Below, in pieces: positions 1 to 10,944 of a stretch of 64,000 nucleotides of DNA. Position numbers and translations under genes: made by a program. The notes beneath the pieces are model-generated. The model had not been told where the DNA came from. It searched no databases and was given only the letters and a program-made list of their open reading frames with translations. Source of the DNA: Gonatopus flavifemur (taxonomy: Eukaryota > Arthropoda > Insecta > Hymenoptera > Dryinidae); assembly GCA_018340375.1 (NCBI GenBank), contig JAFFJZ010000003.1, positions 50,747,006-50,811,005 of the forward strand. The letters run 5' to 3'. The stretch's first letter is position 1, and each line of letters opens with the position of its first letter.

Positions 1-237
1 TATAGCGCGACATGTTGGAAGGCCAGCTTGGGTTACTACATATGCTTCATATCTAGAATACACAAGAGGATAAGTCTTGGAAAAACCTCATATATCAATT
101 TCATTGGCTACAATTACAATTATTATTCAAAATCTCAATCAGGAAATTTTTAATATAAAGACTTGAAATTTTTCCTGCCAGAAATGACGAAGTCCAATAG
201 AAGTGGAAAATTTCAGTGCAACAGTGATTAAATTCCG
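1..237. other. AT-rich sequence, nothing recognised
   Basis: No convincing coding region, RNA gene or complete repeat is visible. Short open frames on either strand have no recognisable protein features. Confidence 0.5.
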
Positions 238-371
238 TTGCATAGCAACTGGACAATTCCATCACACGACCTGAAAATTGCAGTTCAAAACCTGTATAAT
301 TCAATTGCATAGTAACTGGAAAATTCCATCACAAAACCTGAGAATTGCAGTTAAAAACCTGTATAATTCCA
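238..371. repeat. Two-copy 67 bp tandem repeat
   Basis: Two direct copies begin with TTGCATAG at 238 and 305. They share the order AACTGG, ATTCCATCAC, ACCTGA, ATTGCAGTT and CCTGTATAAT. The unit contains AACTGGA/TTCCA motifs like those further right up to 696, so it may be the subterminal repeat zone of one transposon. Confidence 0.75.
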
Positions 372-489
372 GTATACCAACGATTAGGTTTTTTTTTCTA
401 AATTCCAAATTTTTTCTCAAGTCCTTTTTGAGGGAATATTTTTTTTTGGTGCACAAGAACTATAAAATTGTAGTACGAGCCGGTAAAAT

Positions 490-696
490 TTTCGCGAAAT
501 CATGGCAAAATTTCAGTACATCATCTCAAACTTGAAAATTCCAGTACAATGACTGAATTTTCAGTTATGCTTGGTAAATTTTCAGTAACGTAACAACAAA
601 ATCTCTGTACATGTACTGGAATATCCATATTCCAGTACTAGCACTGGAAATTTCCAGTCCAGTTGCACAGTAAATTTCCAGTTTTTTTTTACAGTG
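490..696. mobile_element. Probable right terminus of a CACTG-ended DNA transposon
   Basis: The stretch ends in a T-run followed by ACAGTG at 691-696, the mirror of a CACTGT terminus. It is preceded by clustered short motifs of the form ACTGGAAAT/ATTTCCAGT in both orientations (about 530-685), as expected of subterminal transposase-binding repeats in CACTA-like elements. No matching left end was found in the window, so the element is either truncated or starts outside it. The family assignment is inference. Confidence 0.35.
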
Positions 697-1057
697 TGTG
701 TTGGTTAGATATCGGATAATTATCGTAGATATCGTATCTTTATCAGACTTGTCTGATAATCAAACAACACGATAGATTTCGGATAGTACTGATACAAATG
801 ATGATTCAACGATGGAATTCCGATATCGGGTTTTTTCATAAGGGACGACAACATTACTGCACACCGATGCAACGGTACGGACGTAGAAACTGTGTGGTGT
901 GTACTTATCTTTACACGTGAGTCCCGTTGCCTGTTTATACATATCGGTTTCGTGTCAAATCTGGCATCAGTGCTATCAAGTCGTTTCAATAATAAAGAAT
1001 TCAAACTTCAGCAACATCATAGATTTGTACAGAAGTTGATATAAATCTACAGGGAGT
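697..1057. other. Intergenic sequence, nothing recognised
   Basis: A few GATATCG/CGATATC-like palindromes occur at 705-835, but no ends, duplication or coding sequence could be defined. Confidence 0.4.
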
Positions 1058-1175
1058 GGATTAAAAACAGGAGAAAATATTACACTGCTATCCAGTTCGT
1101 CCTATTTTTGAACATTGGATTAAAAAAAGGAGAAAATTTTACACTACTATCCAGTTTGTCCTATTTTTGAACATT
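1058..1175. repeat. Two-copy 59 bp tandem repeat
   Basis: Two direct copies start with GGATTAAAAA at 1058 and 1117 and end with TATTTTTGAACATT. They differ at only a few positions, so the duplication is fairly recent. Confidence 0.8.
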
Positions 1176-1192
1176 TCATCAACTTTTATCGG

Positions 1193-1207
1193 GAATTTCT
1201 ACCAGGG
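1193..1207. mobile_element. Isolated transposon terminus (CCCTGGTAGAAATT type)
   Basis: GAATTTCTACCAGGG is the reverse complement of a CCCTGGTAGAAATT end. The same type of end occurs at 22,512-22,525, at 13,687 and, with slight changes, at both ends of the 35,665-38,229 element. No matching left end was found upstream. Confidence 0.4.
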
Positions 1208-1226
1208 CTTCATAGTGGCTGAGGAC

Positions 1227-1421
1227 TATAGAGATATAAGAATAGAGGAGGGGAGTTGGTCGAAATCTGTAGGTGGAGGTGTAAACATTGAATAAAAGAA
1301 AGAACAAAAGAGAAAGCGGGCCAATGAGCGAAGTAGTCACAGAACTCCTCTATTTCTCTCTCTTTCTGCTCGATATTACACGTTTTCGACCCACTCACCT
1401 CCTCTATTCTTATATCTCTAT
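1227..1421. repeat. Fold-back repeat
   Basis: The left arm (1227-1268) and right arm (1382-1421) are inverted copies sharing AGAGATATAAGAATAGAGGA and a GGTCGAAA motif, with about 110 bp between them. It looks like a small MITE, but no target duplication could be fixed. Confidence 0.55.
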
Positions 1422-1658
1422 GCTAAAGAATGATCCTCTAGATAGACTAAAAATGTACTCACTTCGATGTCATCTTGATTATTTATATCAAATTAACATC
1501 AAAGCGACATCAAGAACCCCTCAATTATTGTTCACTTGAGAACGCCAACTTCCAGGCATTACGAAATGACTGGATTTTGACATCATTTTCATCAAATTTT
1601 TCTTATAAGGTGAAACATTCAAGGAAAGTAAATATACTATAAAAAATCAATTTTATTT

Positions 1659-1800
1659 CCCTGGTGAAAATGACAGCGTGTGGGAAGCGTAGTCTGGAAC
1701 AATTCTACGCTTAAAATGGTCCAGTTTACGTTCAGTCCACGCTCCTTTAACTTTATATAAACTTTTACTACACGGTGTACACGTTTTCCTTTCATCAGGG
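1659..1800. mobile_element. MITE, CCCTGG(T/C)GAAAA family, copy 1
   Basis: It begins CCCTGGTGAAAATG and ends CTTTCATCAGGG, and is flanked by TT on both sides (2 bp TSD). The interior carries AGCGT/ACGCT-type motifs shared with the copies at 21,607-21,750 and 7,026-7,250. It is non-autonomous with no coding capacity. The family resembles CACTA-like (CMC) elements in TSD length only. Confidence 0.8.
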
Positions 1801-1977
1801 TTGTTTTAACGTATCTTTTTTCGCACTTAATACAGAGTGAATACAGGGTACTCGTGCCGTTTATAAGGCTACTGAATGCTCAAAAGAAGAAAACATTATG
1901 TGTACATATAAGTAAATCGTGTATACTATATCGATTGATGATAGTTATATGGGACACATGGTAGAGGTCAATTAGCC

Positions 1978-2179
1978 ATGAAACTGAAACCAGTGGCGAC
2001 GAGCTAGCGGCGGATTGATTTAACTTTTCATAAAATTGTTTTATGGAATATTCAAATAGCTAAATCGCATACTTCAAAGCCTCTCAATCAATTTCTGATA
2101 TAAAAAGCATTTGAATCCAGTGCAATCAAAAGTTACGTAAATCCGCCGCTACCTTCGCCGCCGTTAGTTTCAGCTTCAT
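1978..2179. mobile_element. Mutator-like (MULE) MITE with 9 bp TSD
   Basis: The ends are ATGAAACTGAAAC and the inverted form of ATGAAGCTGAAAC. The inverted arms extend through the GC-rich block AGCGGCGGATT, about 45-50 bp in all. The flanks are an identical 9 bp duplication, CAATTAGCC, at 1969-1977 and 2180-2188. A 9 bp TSD is typical of Mutator/MULE elements. No ORF is present. Confidence 0.8.
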
Positions 2180-2189
2180 CAATTAGCCC

Positions 2190-2380
2190 ATATGTGAATG
2201 AGTCCAAAAGACAGTAAACCCGAAGGCAGTGCGCTCGATTGAAATTGAATCCGAGAAATCCCCAAGTGTTACTAGCCAAGCTCCAATGATCATAAAGGTA
2301 AAGTCATTAACTTTGTTTTTAACTTAACACATATCCTTTTTTTGAGCATCCAGTGATCTTATGAACGCTTGGTACGGGTA
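2190..2380. other. Intergenic sequence
   Basis: Nothing recognised. Confidence 0.4.
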
Positions 2381-3576
2381 AGGTAACTGCCCCCCTTAGC
2401 GAACGCTACCCCTTTAGTGAACCTCGAGATAATAAAACCTCTTTTACGAACAAGAAGTGTTTACCTATTACGTGCTGTGAAGATTATTCCAATCTTCAAA
2501 CATTATTGTTCGTGATTAATGCGAAAACAAATGGAAGAAAGAAGCGTGTAATTCACGAAATAAATAAAGATTCATGCCGAGTATCACAACGAGCTTTGCC
2601 TTCGTGAATCTTACAGGGTGAGTTAAGAATGGACATTTTTTCAATTGTGCATTTTCATAGTATTAATGCGACCATTGAACTATTTTATATATCCAATCTA
2701 TTGATATTATTCAAATTAAGATAATATAGGGTTATTTCTAATAACTGTCAGTCACTAACCTAGAAAATTGCGCGTTCAGAAATACACACACGAAAATGAT
2801 CGGTGAATCTATCACTGAACGAATGAACGTAACAATTCATATCATAGGTATCTACTCTAGGAAAATTTTTTCATGAATTCTCATAATGCGCATAATTTTT
2901 CAATAAATCTATAAATTTCTCCAAGGATTGGAATAAACATGTAAGATTATAAACTCTACTTGGAATTCTCAATTTTTTTCGCCAAAGTAACTCAAGCAGC
3001 AACAGAAGTTCAAAGTATATATAAAATAAAAACGTTGGTAGAATTTGAGAATGAGATACGAAGAACATATCATGAAAGTTCATAGAATATACGAATGAGA
3101 CTGTTTTAAATATACTCAGAACGTACATAGTACATTTGAAATGTACGATATTCATTCAATCGACGTTCGACTGACGTCCCGTCATACATTCGATTACATA
3201 CGTTCGATGAATATGCATAGCACCTATGAAAAGGTCTCATTAGAATGTGCACAGAATATATTTCGAATATCATCAGGAAAGTGATAATAATTCATCTGAG
3301 CAGCCTCGGATTCTACGCGTTCAGTAATGGGGTCAATCAGCGTTCACTAATTCATGCGACCCGTTCACTAATGGGGGTATTGTGAACATTTCATTAATTT
3401 CATTATTTTTATTGTTATCACTTAGAAAATGAATAAAAAATCACGCTAAGAGAAAATGGAAATGCTCAATCTACCTTATTTACTCGTGGAAATTCATTTT
3501 AAAGAAATTATTCATGAAATAATTCATATTTAGAGTGCTTGTGTTCTTAAATGTTCACTAATGGGGTCAGTTACCT
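2381..3576. mobile_element. Possible non-autonomous DNA transposon, AGGTAACTG ends
   Basis: AGGTAACTGCCCCC at 2381 is mirrored by GGGGTCAGTTACCT ending at 3576. GTTCACTAATGGGG-type motifs recur in both orientations at 2399-2425, 3318-3380 and 3550-3566, as subterminal repeats would. No clean target duplication was found, so the exact ends are uncertain. The interior is AT-rich and has no recognisable protein. Confidence 0.45.
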
Positions 3577-3756
3577 GAGTTTGATACACTCTGTATATAA
3601 TAATGTTGTCATTATCAATTAATATTTCCTTACCTTTCTTCTTCGCAGCCTCTCTTTGACTTCGATTCATGTTGCTGATTTTTCTACTCATATATAAATT
3701 AACTTTGCTGCATTCCAGATTTGTTTCAAATTCAGAACACTTTTTTGTGTTGGCAA

Positions 3757-3898
3757 CCCTGCTTAAAGTGTCATATAGAATCGTATAGAATATCATAGAT
3801 TATGATTCAAAAACATGATAAGATTCACAGTTTCTATCATGTTTTTGAATCATATTTTATGATATTCTATACGATTCTATGGGACATTTTAAGCAGGG
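3757..3898. mobile_element. Palindromic MITE, CCCTGCTTAAA ends, TSD AA
   Basis: It is a nearly complete palindrome starting CCCTGCTTAAAGTG and ending ATTTTAAGCAGGG, with long arms containing ATTCTATACGATTCTAT and only about 15 bp of loop. It is flanked by AA on both sides. A transcript would fold into a long hairpin. Confidence 0.85.
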
Positions 3899-4543
3899 AA
3901 GCCAGTATCGAAATATATCTGTAAATTAATTACTTTGTTCAAAGTGTGCTTTTGTACATACATGTACACAAGAAAAAATATACTTTATAAAAAATTATAA
4001 TTTTGATCAAATCACTGAGTGAGGAATCGAGTAAACTCAAGTTCAATTCCAGCTGCGAAAGTAATTTTTCTCCAACCATGATAATTCATGTTTAATTTTT
4101 TTCCCCTTTCATATCAATTCATAAATGAAATTGGCACTGATTATTGATTATTCATATGTTCAACTATGAATATTCCATACAGATTCATGGCGAATCATAA
4201 ACATAATTTCATAAAACACATAATCCATTTATGAATACCCAGTTGTGAAATCCATAATTTTCCATAGTAAACGGATTTTTTTATGAATCGACACAAAACT
4301 GTCGCTGGAATTAATTAATTCGAGAAACGTGTGTTCGAAGTCATCAGATGTAACCTCTGTGTTGAAGTTTTATGAAACCTTCAATGAACCTTCAATAAAC
4401 GTTCCTTCTATGTTTACCTGAAAACATCTGGAGCCGGACATTTTAACGTTCGAACTTACTTTGTCGAACGTTTCTCAACGCAAGAGATAGCTTCTATGAA
4501 TCTACGCCCCCTGACCTATGCACATGTATTCTGAACGTTCCCT
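3899..4543. other. AT-rich intergenic sequence
   Basis: No coding region, RNA gene or defined repeat was recognised. Confidence 0.4.
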
Positions 4544-4687
4544 CCCAAGAAACATAACATCTGAAACTTGTCTAAATTTGTTGCGTAAGACATCTTTTAG
4601 ATATGTATTAGATATCTTTTTGGCAATTCTCTAAAAGATGTCTTACGTAACAAACTTAGACAAGTTTTAGATGTTATGTTTATTGGG
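4544..4687. mobile_element. MITE, CCCAA(G/T)AAACATAACATCT ends, TSD CT
   Basis: The inverted arms share AACATAACATCT, AAACTTGTCTAA and TAAGACATCTTTTAGA. The termini are CCCAAG at 4544 and TTGGG at 4687, with CT on both sides. It has no coding capacity. Confidence 0.8.
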
Positions 4688-5239
4688 CTGAAGTTTCAGG
4701 TTCACTTCGGAATAGCAAGGAATATCGTGGGTACTTGAGATCTCTTCCGAAAGCTTTCGAACAAATATTTTACACATCCCTGATAACAAAACCCGATAGA
4801 AAACGATAGAAAAGTTTTCTATCGTTTTGAATATGGACTTTGAATCGTAGTTGTATGAGATTTTATCCTGTATTCCTGATGGAGATCTATGTCATCCTTT
4901 CGTTATTTTTGCATCGCAGTATTATCGTTTTTTATCCTTAATTTCATAAACAAACTCTATCAATTCCTTTCTTGATTTACGTGATGTATGGCTATCGTTT
5001 CTTATGTGATATTTCGGATACTATTTCAATCATGTTTTTTCGTGATCTTCATAATGCGTTAGTATCTCTGGTTAAAAAATTTTCGGAATAAATTTAATTC
5101 AGAATTCAACATTGAATTTAACAAAAAATTCAACGAAAATGAAATAAAAATTATTTGGAACTTGCTGAAACGGTCGGAACATTCCATGAATTTCCCAACG
5201 CCTCTTCTTGTTTTCACATATGGTTTGTGAAATTTTTTC

Positions 5240-5330
5240 CCACCTGAGGGGGATTCGAACTACAACCGAACTTACTAACCTACCTATAAGACCTACCTAC
5301 TTGCCCTCTAAGCTATTGCGACACGATGCT
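5240..5330 (-). repeat. tRNA-derived SINE head (pol III boxes)
   Basis: On the minus strand, TAGCTTAGAGGG (5316-5305) fits the A-box pattern TRGCNNAGNNGG. A B-box-like AGTTCGAATCCCC follows about 40 bp downstream, near 5250-5260. The sequence between cannot form a normal anticodon stem, so this is a tRNA-derived SINE or tRNA fossil rather than a working tRNA. Confidence 0.55.
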
Positions 5331-5497
5331 ATGGGAGCGTATATGGCCAAAGAAACTGTGCAGTTGATCAAAGGTTGGTTCACGCAAGTGCGATTGTGAT
5401 TCCGTGCATTTCGACGGGGAAGTAAGAAAACTGTTTTCATGCATTTCCGATTTATTTCTCTCAGAAGTACACTGAAGAAAAATTATGGTGACGTGGA

Positions 5498-6290
5498 ATT
5501 CCCTAATGTATTGCTATCGTTTCCTACGTAATATCTCGGATACCATTTGAATCATATCTTTTCGTGATTTTCATAATGCGTTACTATCGTTTCGTATGTA
5601 AGATTTTGGATTAACTTTTATCATATTTTTTCGTAGCATTTCCTAATGTATCTTTATTGTTTCCTATGTGAAATTTTGGATGCAGTTATTATCATATATT
5701 TTCGTGAAATTCGCTAATGTGTTGCTATCGTTTCCTATGTAATATTTCGGATAACATTTCAATCATATCTTTTCGTGATTTTCATAATACGTTAAGATTT
5801 CGGATTAATTTTTAATCGTGTTTTTTCGTAGAATTCCTGATGTATCCCTATCGTTTCCTATGTAAGATTTTGTATGGAATTATTATCATATCTTTCCCTG
5901 GAAGTCCCTAATGTATTGCTACCGTTTCCTATGTAATATTTCGGATACCATTTCAATCATATCTTTTCGTGATTTTCGTAATGCGTTACTATCGTTTCGT
6001 ATGTAAGATTTTGGATTAATTTCTAATCGTGTTTTTTCGTAGAATTCCTGATATATCGCTATTGTTTCTTATGTAAGATTTTGGATGAAATTATTATATC
6101 TTTTCATGGAATTGACTAATGTATTGCTATCGGTCCCTATGTAATATTTCGGATAGCATCTCAATCATATCCTTCCGTGATTTTCATAATGCTTTGCTAT
6201 TGTTTCGGATGTGAGATTTTGGATAAATTTTTGATCGTATTTTTTCGTAGCATTTCCTAATCTATCTCCATTGATTCTTATTCCTCATTG
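5498..6290. repeat. Tandem repeat, about 70 bp unit
   Basis: About eleven diverged units each contain CTAATGT(A/G)TTGCTATCG, TTTC(C/G)TATGTAA, TTTCGGAT and ATCATATCTTTTCGTG. Outlying copies occur at about 4960-5060. Copies alternate between two subtypes (GATTTTCATAATGCG versus GAATTCCTGATGTAT), so the working unit may be a dimer. Confidence 0.8.
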
Positions 6291-6488
6291 AAAATGATTA
6301 TATGTCTCTCGTGACTCCACGTTGCATGTGATAAGACACATATGTGACGGATATGTGAAATATAACATAAATTACGATAGACTTCCTATCTTTAATTCTA
6401 CATGCATCATGATTGCGTAAATTCGTGATTGACAAGGATTCAACGTCCATCGTACGTTTCCCATTACTTGTGATAACAAATGGATATG

Positions 6489-6740
6489 CACAGAAAAAAA
6501 AGTTGTCTTCATTCCACATCCATTGTCTCACATATAATGAAAACAATATTTTTCTTGTTTCAAAAATATTTCTTTTGAATCAAGAAAATATTGTTTCGGT
6601 TCAAATTTAGGTGTTAATTTTTTCTCAAACTGAAACAATATTCTCTCCAAGCAAAACAAATTTACTTGGAGCAAGAAAAATATTTTTTTCGTTATATATA
6701 GGACAATGGGTGTGGAATCAAGACAACCTTTTTTTCTGTG
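6489..6740. mobile_element. MITE, CACAGAAAAAAA ends, TSD TG
   Basis: CACAGAAAAAAAAGTTGTCT at 6489 is mirrored by GACAACCTTTTTTTCTGTG ending at 6740. Long inverted arms include ATTCCACA(T/C)CCATTGTC. TG flanks both sides. A neighbouring repeat copy near 6870 reads GGATATGTAAAATATC, exactly the pre-insertion site with one TG. Confidence 0.9.
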
Positions 6741-7025
6741 TGTAAAATATCACATAAACCACGATAGACTTGTTATCGTTCATTTCACATGCATCACGAT
6801 TGCGTAGATTTGTGATTGACAACGATTGAATGCGTATCGTAAGTTTCACATTACTTGTGATAACAATCGGATATGTAAAATATCACATGAACCATGATAG
6901 ACTTGCTATCGTTCACTTCACATGCATCACGATGGCGTAAATTTGTGATTGACAATGATTAAACACCCATCGTCAGTCCCACATTATTTGTGGCAGAAAG
7001 TCTGAGGTGAAATATCACATTAAAT

Positions 7026-7250
7026 CCCTGGCGAAAAAACGGCGTGCACATAAAGTTCAAACAGCGTACCAATAACGTGATTCTGGCCAATATACGTTCA
7101 ATGCACGCTTACTTCAATATAAGCGTGAGTACAGCGTGGATGAACGCTTTTCTTCACGCTCGATCCACGCTCAACTGGTGATACACTCTCATGTGACGGT
7201 AATAACACTCCTATGCGACGCTCCAAATGCACGCTTTATTTTCACCAGGG
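7026..7250. mobile_element. MITE, CCCTGG(T/C)GAAAA family, copy 2
   Basis: It begins CCCTGGCGAAAA and ends TTTTCACCAGGG. AT flanks both sides, and the element sits within a unit of the 130 bp repeat. The interior has several AGCGTG/CACGCT motifs in both orientations, shared with the copies at 1659 and 21,607. Confidence 0.85.
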
Positions 7251-7891
7251 ATACGATAGACTTCTTATCGTTCGGTCCACATGCATCACGATTGTGTAAA
7301 TTTGAGATTGACAACGATTGAATGCGTATCGTAAGTTTCACATTACTTGTGCTAACAATCGGATATGTAAAATATCACATAAACCAGAATAGACCTGCTC
7401 TCGTTTATTTCATATGCATCACGATTGCGTAAATTTGTGATGGAAAATGATTAAACGTCCATCAAGAATTCTACATTACTTTCAGTAGAAAACAGGCATG
7501 TGAAATATCACATAAAACATGATAGACTTCCTATCGTTCGATCCACATGCATCATGATTGTGTAAGTTTGTGATTAACAACGATTGAATGTCTACTGTAA
7601 GTTTCACATTACATGCCATAAAAAACGGCTTTGTAAATGTCACATAGATTACTATAAACTTCGTATCGTCAATCTCATATAAGTAACGGGTATGGTCATC
7701 AAATACAATATGAAACGAAAGAATCCCTATCGTTTTTTAATGATTCAACTCAAATATGATAGGTTCGCATTGAAAACGATAGCATTCCTATCGGGTTCGA
7801 AATCAACTACGATAGCCATGATAAAAAACGATAAAATATTATACAAAATCAATCGTTTTCTATCGTTTCCTTTCGGATTTTGTTATCAGGG

Positions 7892-8329
7892 ATGTCAAGA
7901 GCTTTCAATCACTTGCCCAGGTAGTGTATGTGTAGAATGTTTAAACTAAATCTATGGTGATTTGAATGTTATTTTAACCCCAACCTAATTAATTAATAGG
8001 TTCATATCTATGAAATATGCATACGTGTATTTGAGTATTAAAAGTGATAGAAAAAAAAATATCACATATTTTAAGGTTATGATTTTGCTATATCATGTTA
8101 TTTACTTTTTTTGTGAATTCAAACTGAGTGTTAGGTTAGTGAATCGTGAATAATGAGTGCGTGAAAAAAAGATGAATTTAAATATGAACTATATGTGAGG
8201 GATATATTTTTTTTCTGGATACTACACTACATGCCGCAGATCGTGATGTTATGTGATTATTTTTTATCATCACTTTCTGTCGTACATTAGATACACAAAT
8301 GCATCATAAGCTATGCTGGGTTTCTGCAA
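7892..8329. other. AT-rich intergenic sequence
   Basis: No gene was recognised. An inverted fragment of the following 80 bp repeat may begin near 8280, where CATTAGATACACAAATGCAT mirrors the repeat core. Confidence 0.4.
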
Positions 8330-9007
8330 TATAACATGCGGTTTATTTGCGTGTCTAATGTATCACATAAAATTACGCTCAAGAATAAGGGGAGATCATT
8401 ACAATCTGCAAATTAGGTTGCAGCGCAATTACGTGTCTGCCGCATTACACAAATCATAATGCCTAAAAGTTCTAACAGACCATTACAATCTGCAAGACAT
8501 GCATTATCATGACATGATATGATGCATTTGCAAGTCCAGTGTATAGCAGAAACTGCTGTACAAAATTATCAAAATTCGCTACATAGTTTCCGATACAATT
8601 GTGTTTCTAATGCATCTCAGAAACTGATGCTAGAAAGTTGTAATAGATCACCACAGTCTGTGAAATCGGCTGTAACGCATATGTGCGTCCAATGTACCTC
8701 AGGACTTGATGATAGAGAGTGATCACATATCATAATCTGCAACATGGTTCGTAACGCATTTGTGTGTCTAATTTACCACAGAACCTGATGCTAGGAAATT
8801 AAAATAGATTATCATAATCTGCAACACGGAATGTAATGCATTTGCGTGTATAATGTATCACAAAAACTCACATTTAAAATCATCACAATCTGCAATGAAG
8901 GCTGTAACACATATGTATGTCTAATGTACCTCAGGACCTGATGATAAATAGTGATCACATATCACTATGATCTACCGCATAGTTTGTGATGCACTTGTGT
9001 GTCCAAT
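8330..9007. repeat. Tandem repeat, about 80 bp unit, left part
   Basis: Diverged units carry GTGT(C/A)TAATGTA(C/T)C(A/T)CA, CTGATG and ATCACAATCTGCAA. The GTGTCTAATGTA-type motif falls near 8605, 8687, 8765, 8848, 8918 and 9000. The array stops at 9007 where the hAT-like element begins and resumes at 12,251. Confidence 0.75.
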
Positions 9008-9119
9008 CAGGGTACCCAAGGTATAATGCGAAAGCAAGACCACGAGTTCCAGCGCCGCCAAGGAGTTGTCTCGGAACTATGAGTAATATATATATGTATA
9101 TTTATACATATATATACCA

Positions 9120-9214
9120 AGTATATCACGTGACCATATTTCCTATATACCACGTGACCATATGTCCTGTATACCACGTGACCATATGTCCTCTATACCA
9201 CGTGACCATATGAG
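9120..9214. repeat. Subterminal 24 bp repeats of the hAT-like element, left
   Basis: Four tandem units of the form ATACCACGTGACCATATGTC lie just inside the left TIR end. Each contains CACGTGACCATA; the first unit is TATCACGTGACC. The mirror set is at 12,046-12,140. Such motifs are candidate transposase-binding sites. Confidence 0.85.
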
Positions 9215-9599
9215 ATATTTAAAAATTAGCAAAAATGATTTGATAATATATTCCGATACGTATTCGTACTATGGGGATAAATATGAATGAAATGTAATTT
9301 TCATTCATATTGAGAAAATCATGGACTGATTCAAATGATGAATCTGATAGGGATGAATATTTGAAAACACATGAATGGAATATGTATGTAACATTAATAT
9401 ACAAACGTTTGTTTTTTTTTCCAATATGCAAGTAATTAAAAATTACCTGTAAGAAAATTAAGTTGAAAAACATCGGTAACACATGAAATCGAAAAAATTA
9501 TTTTCATTCAAAAAAATTAATTTCGTCGCTCAGGTTATGCGGGGATCTTGGATTGCCGTTTAGGAATCAGCCATCATCGGCGACGCACATCAAATCTCC

Positions 9600-9705
9600 T
9601 CTGAACTTGCAAAGATAAAATTTTTGAAGTACAGAAGAGATTTGAACCTGAATCCTACCTGTCGCCTATACTCGAAACCTAACCACCTAACGACCTAACC
9701 TACAC
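9600..9705 (-). repeat. tRNA-derived SINE remnant
   Basis: On the minus strand, a TAGGTGGTTAGGT A-box-like stretch (about 9690-9677) is followed by GGTTCAAATCTC (about 9649-9638), a B-box match. A normal tRNA cloverleaf is not possible. It lies inside the hAT-like element. Confidence 0.5.
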
Positions 9706-10273
9706 CGACTTGTAATTCATGAGATCAAAAATGTTGTACATATTGTCGAGTATGGATAGTGGGGAGAATAGCTTCATTTAATATGACGCAGGACCGGATC
9801 AAAAAATTGATGGAGCCCTGAGGAAGTTGAAATTCAAGGGGCCCTTCCAGAATTAATGAATTTTGTCTTGTTCTTCTTAAAGTCAAATTATCCACAAGAC
9901 TAAAGTGGAATATGATTCAAATATCGCGTATCCGAATGCGAACTGAGCATAAATGAAACTATTCATGAAGTTTGAATTATTTTTTCATATGAGAAAAAAC
10001 TAAAACATATATTTTCATATTTTTTCAGAGGATACTTGATAGGTATATTCAAATTAATAGAGTGGATGAGATTTGCCCATACTCAATTGAAAATTTGTTC
10101 CAATAAACGATTCACAGTTTATCGATATACATGAAAAATGAAATTTGGAACAAAGTATATACTTCTAGAGTACAGTTCATTCCTTATTTAATGTAATTTT
10201 GAATCAAATGGCCTATTATGACGAATTTTTGTGAAATTTCTTTATAATCTGAATGTCTATGTCTATGTACCCA
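9706..10273. other. Interior of the hAT-like element, nothing recognised
   Basis: AT-rich sequence without a transposase-like reading frame on either strand. Confidence 0.45.
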
Positions 10274-10609
10274 CCCACACAGCACCGAAGATTTCATTAA
10301 GATTGCAGAAATCTAATATCTGAAACATTGAAATATTTCTATGACATTGCTGTATGTCACAGCGAGGTTTCAAAGTCTCTTCAGAAATATTGCAATGTCC
10401 GCTAATCTTACATTTTAATGCAATATTTCTGAATTATTTCTGCAATATTCCAAGAATATTTATGACATATTTCATTGTAATGTGTGTCTCGTAATATATC
10501 TGAGACATTGCAAATAGGCAACATTTCTGTGAAAGTATACTGAAATGTAATGAAGGTGAAAGATCGAAATGTAATTGAGACATTTCTGAGATCTGTGGTG
10601 CTGTATGGG
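10274..10609. mobile_element. MITE, CCCA(C/T)ACAGCACC ends, TSD CA
   Basis: CCCACACAGCACCGAAGAT at 10,274 is mirrored by ATCTGTGGTGCTGTATGGG ending at 10,609. CA flanks both sides. The interior is rich in AGAAATATTGCAA-type motifs in both orientations. It is nested within the hAT-like element. Confidence 0.85.
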
Positions 10610-10697
10610 CAGATAGCAAATCGAATTCTGAAAGAATTCCATAGGAACTCGCGAACGTGGAATAGAATTCTTTAAGAATAACTGAAATGATTGACAT

Positions 10698-10944
10698 CCC
10701 AGATAGAAAACCATGCCCTAAATATTTTGTAACATAATGTGCCGTTAACATACTGTCATAAACTTCGCTCAGCTTGCAATGATGCATAAAATGTAAACAT
10801 TATGTCTTCATTATGGTACCATCACCTCGTTTTGCTACCAAGAACAATGCTCTATGCGGAAACACCTTGGTACCATGATGCAAACATTTCTTGGCGTGAA
10901 TGTCACCATTATGATGGCATTATTGAGACATTTTTCTATCTGGG
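10698..10944. mobile_element. MITE, CCCAGATAGAAAA ends, TSD AT
   Basis: CCCAGATAGAAAA at 10,698 mirrors TTTTTCTATCTGGG ending at 10,944. AT flanks both sides. The surrounding GAATTC(T/C)-rich sequence (10,622-10,690 and 10,945-11,030) may be an older element that it split. Confidence 0.85.

Larger units (their letters stand above)
6340..7640. repeat. Tandem repeat, about 130 bp unit, interrupted by two MITEs
   Basis: Units contain ATATCACATAAACCACGATAG, CACATGCATCACGATTGCG and GTAAGTTTCACATTACTTGTG. Successive copies begin near 6751 and 6884, with others near 6357, 7250, 7375 and 7507. MITEs at 6489-6740 and 7026-7250 split units, and uninterrupted copies supply the empty-site sequence. Confidence 0.8.
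4778..7891. mobile_element. 3.1 kb composite inverted-repeat DNA element with internal satellites, TSD AT
   Basis: It starts CCCTGATAACAAAACCCGA at 4778 and ends with the inverted form, TTTTGTTATCAGGG, at 7891. Both ends are followed by CTATCGTTTTC-type motifs, and AT flanks both sides. The interior has no transposase. It is largely two tandem repeat families, about 70 bp (5498-6290) and about 130 bp (6340-7640), plus nested MITEs at 6489-6740 and 7026-7250 and a SINE remnant near 5240. GATAG/CTATC motifs recur throughout, so the internal arrays may have grown from subterminal repeats. Confidence 0.7.

Noticed and set aside
5240..9705. Functional tRNA genes at 5,240-5,330 and 9,600-9,705 (minus).
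   Set aside because: A- and B-box-like sequences are present, but the cloverleaf and anticodon stem cannot be formed. A SINE origin fits better.
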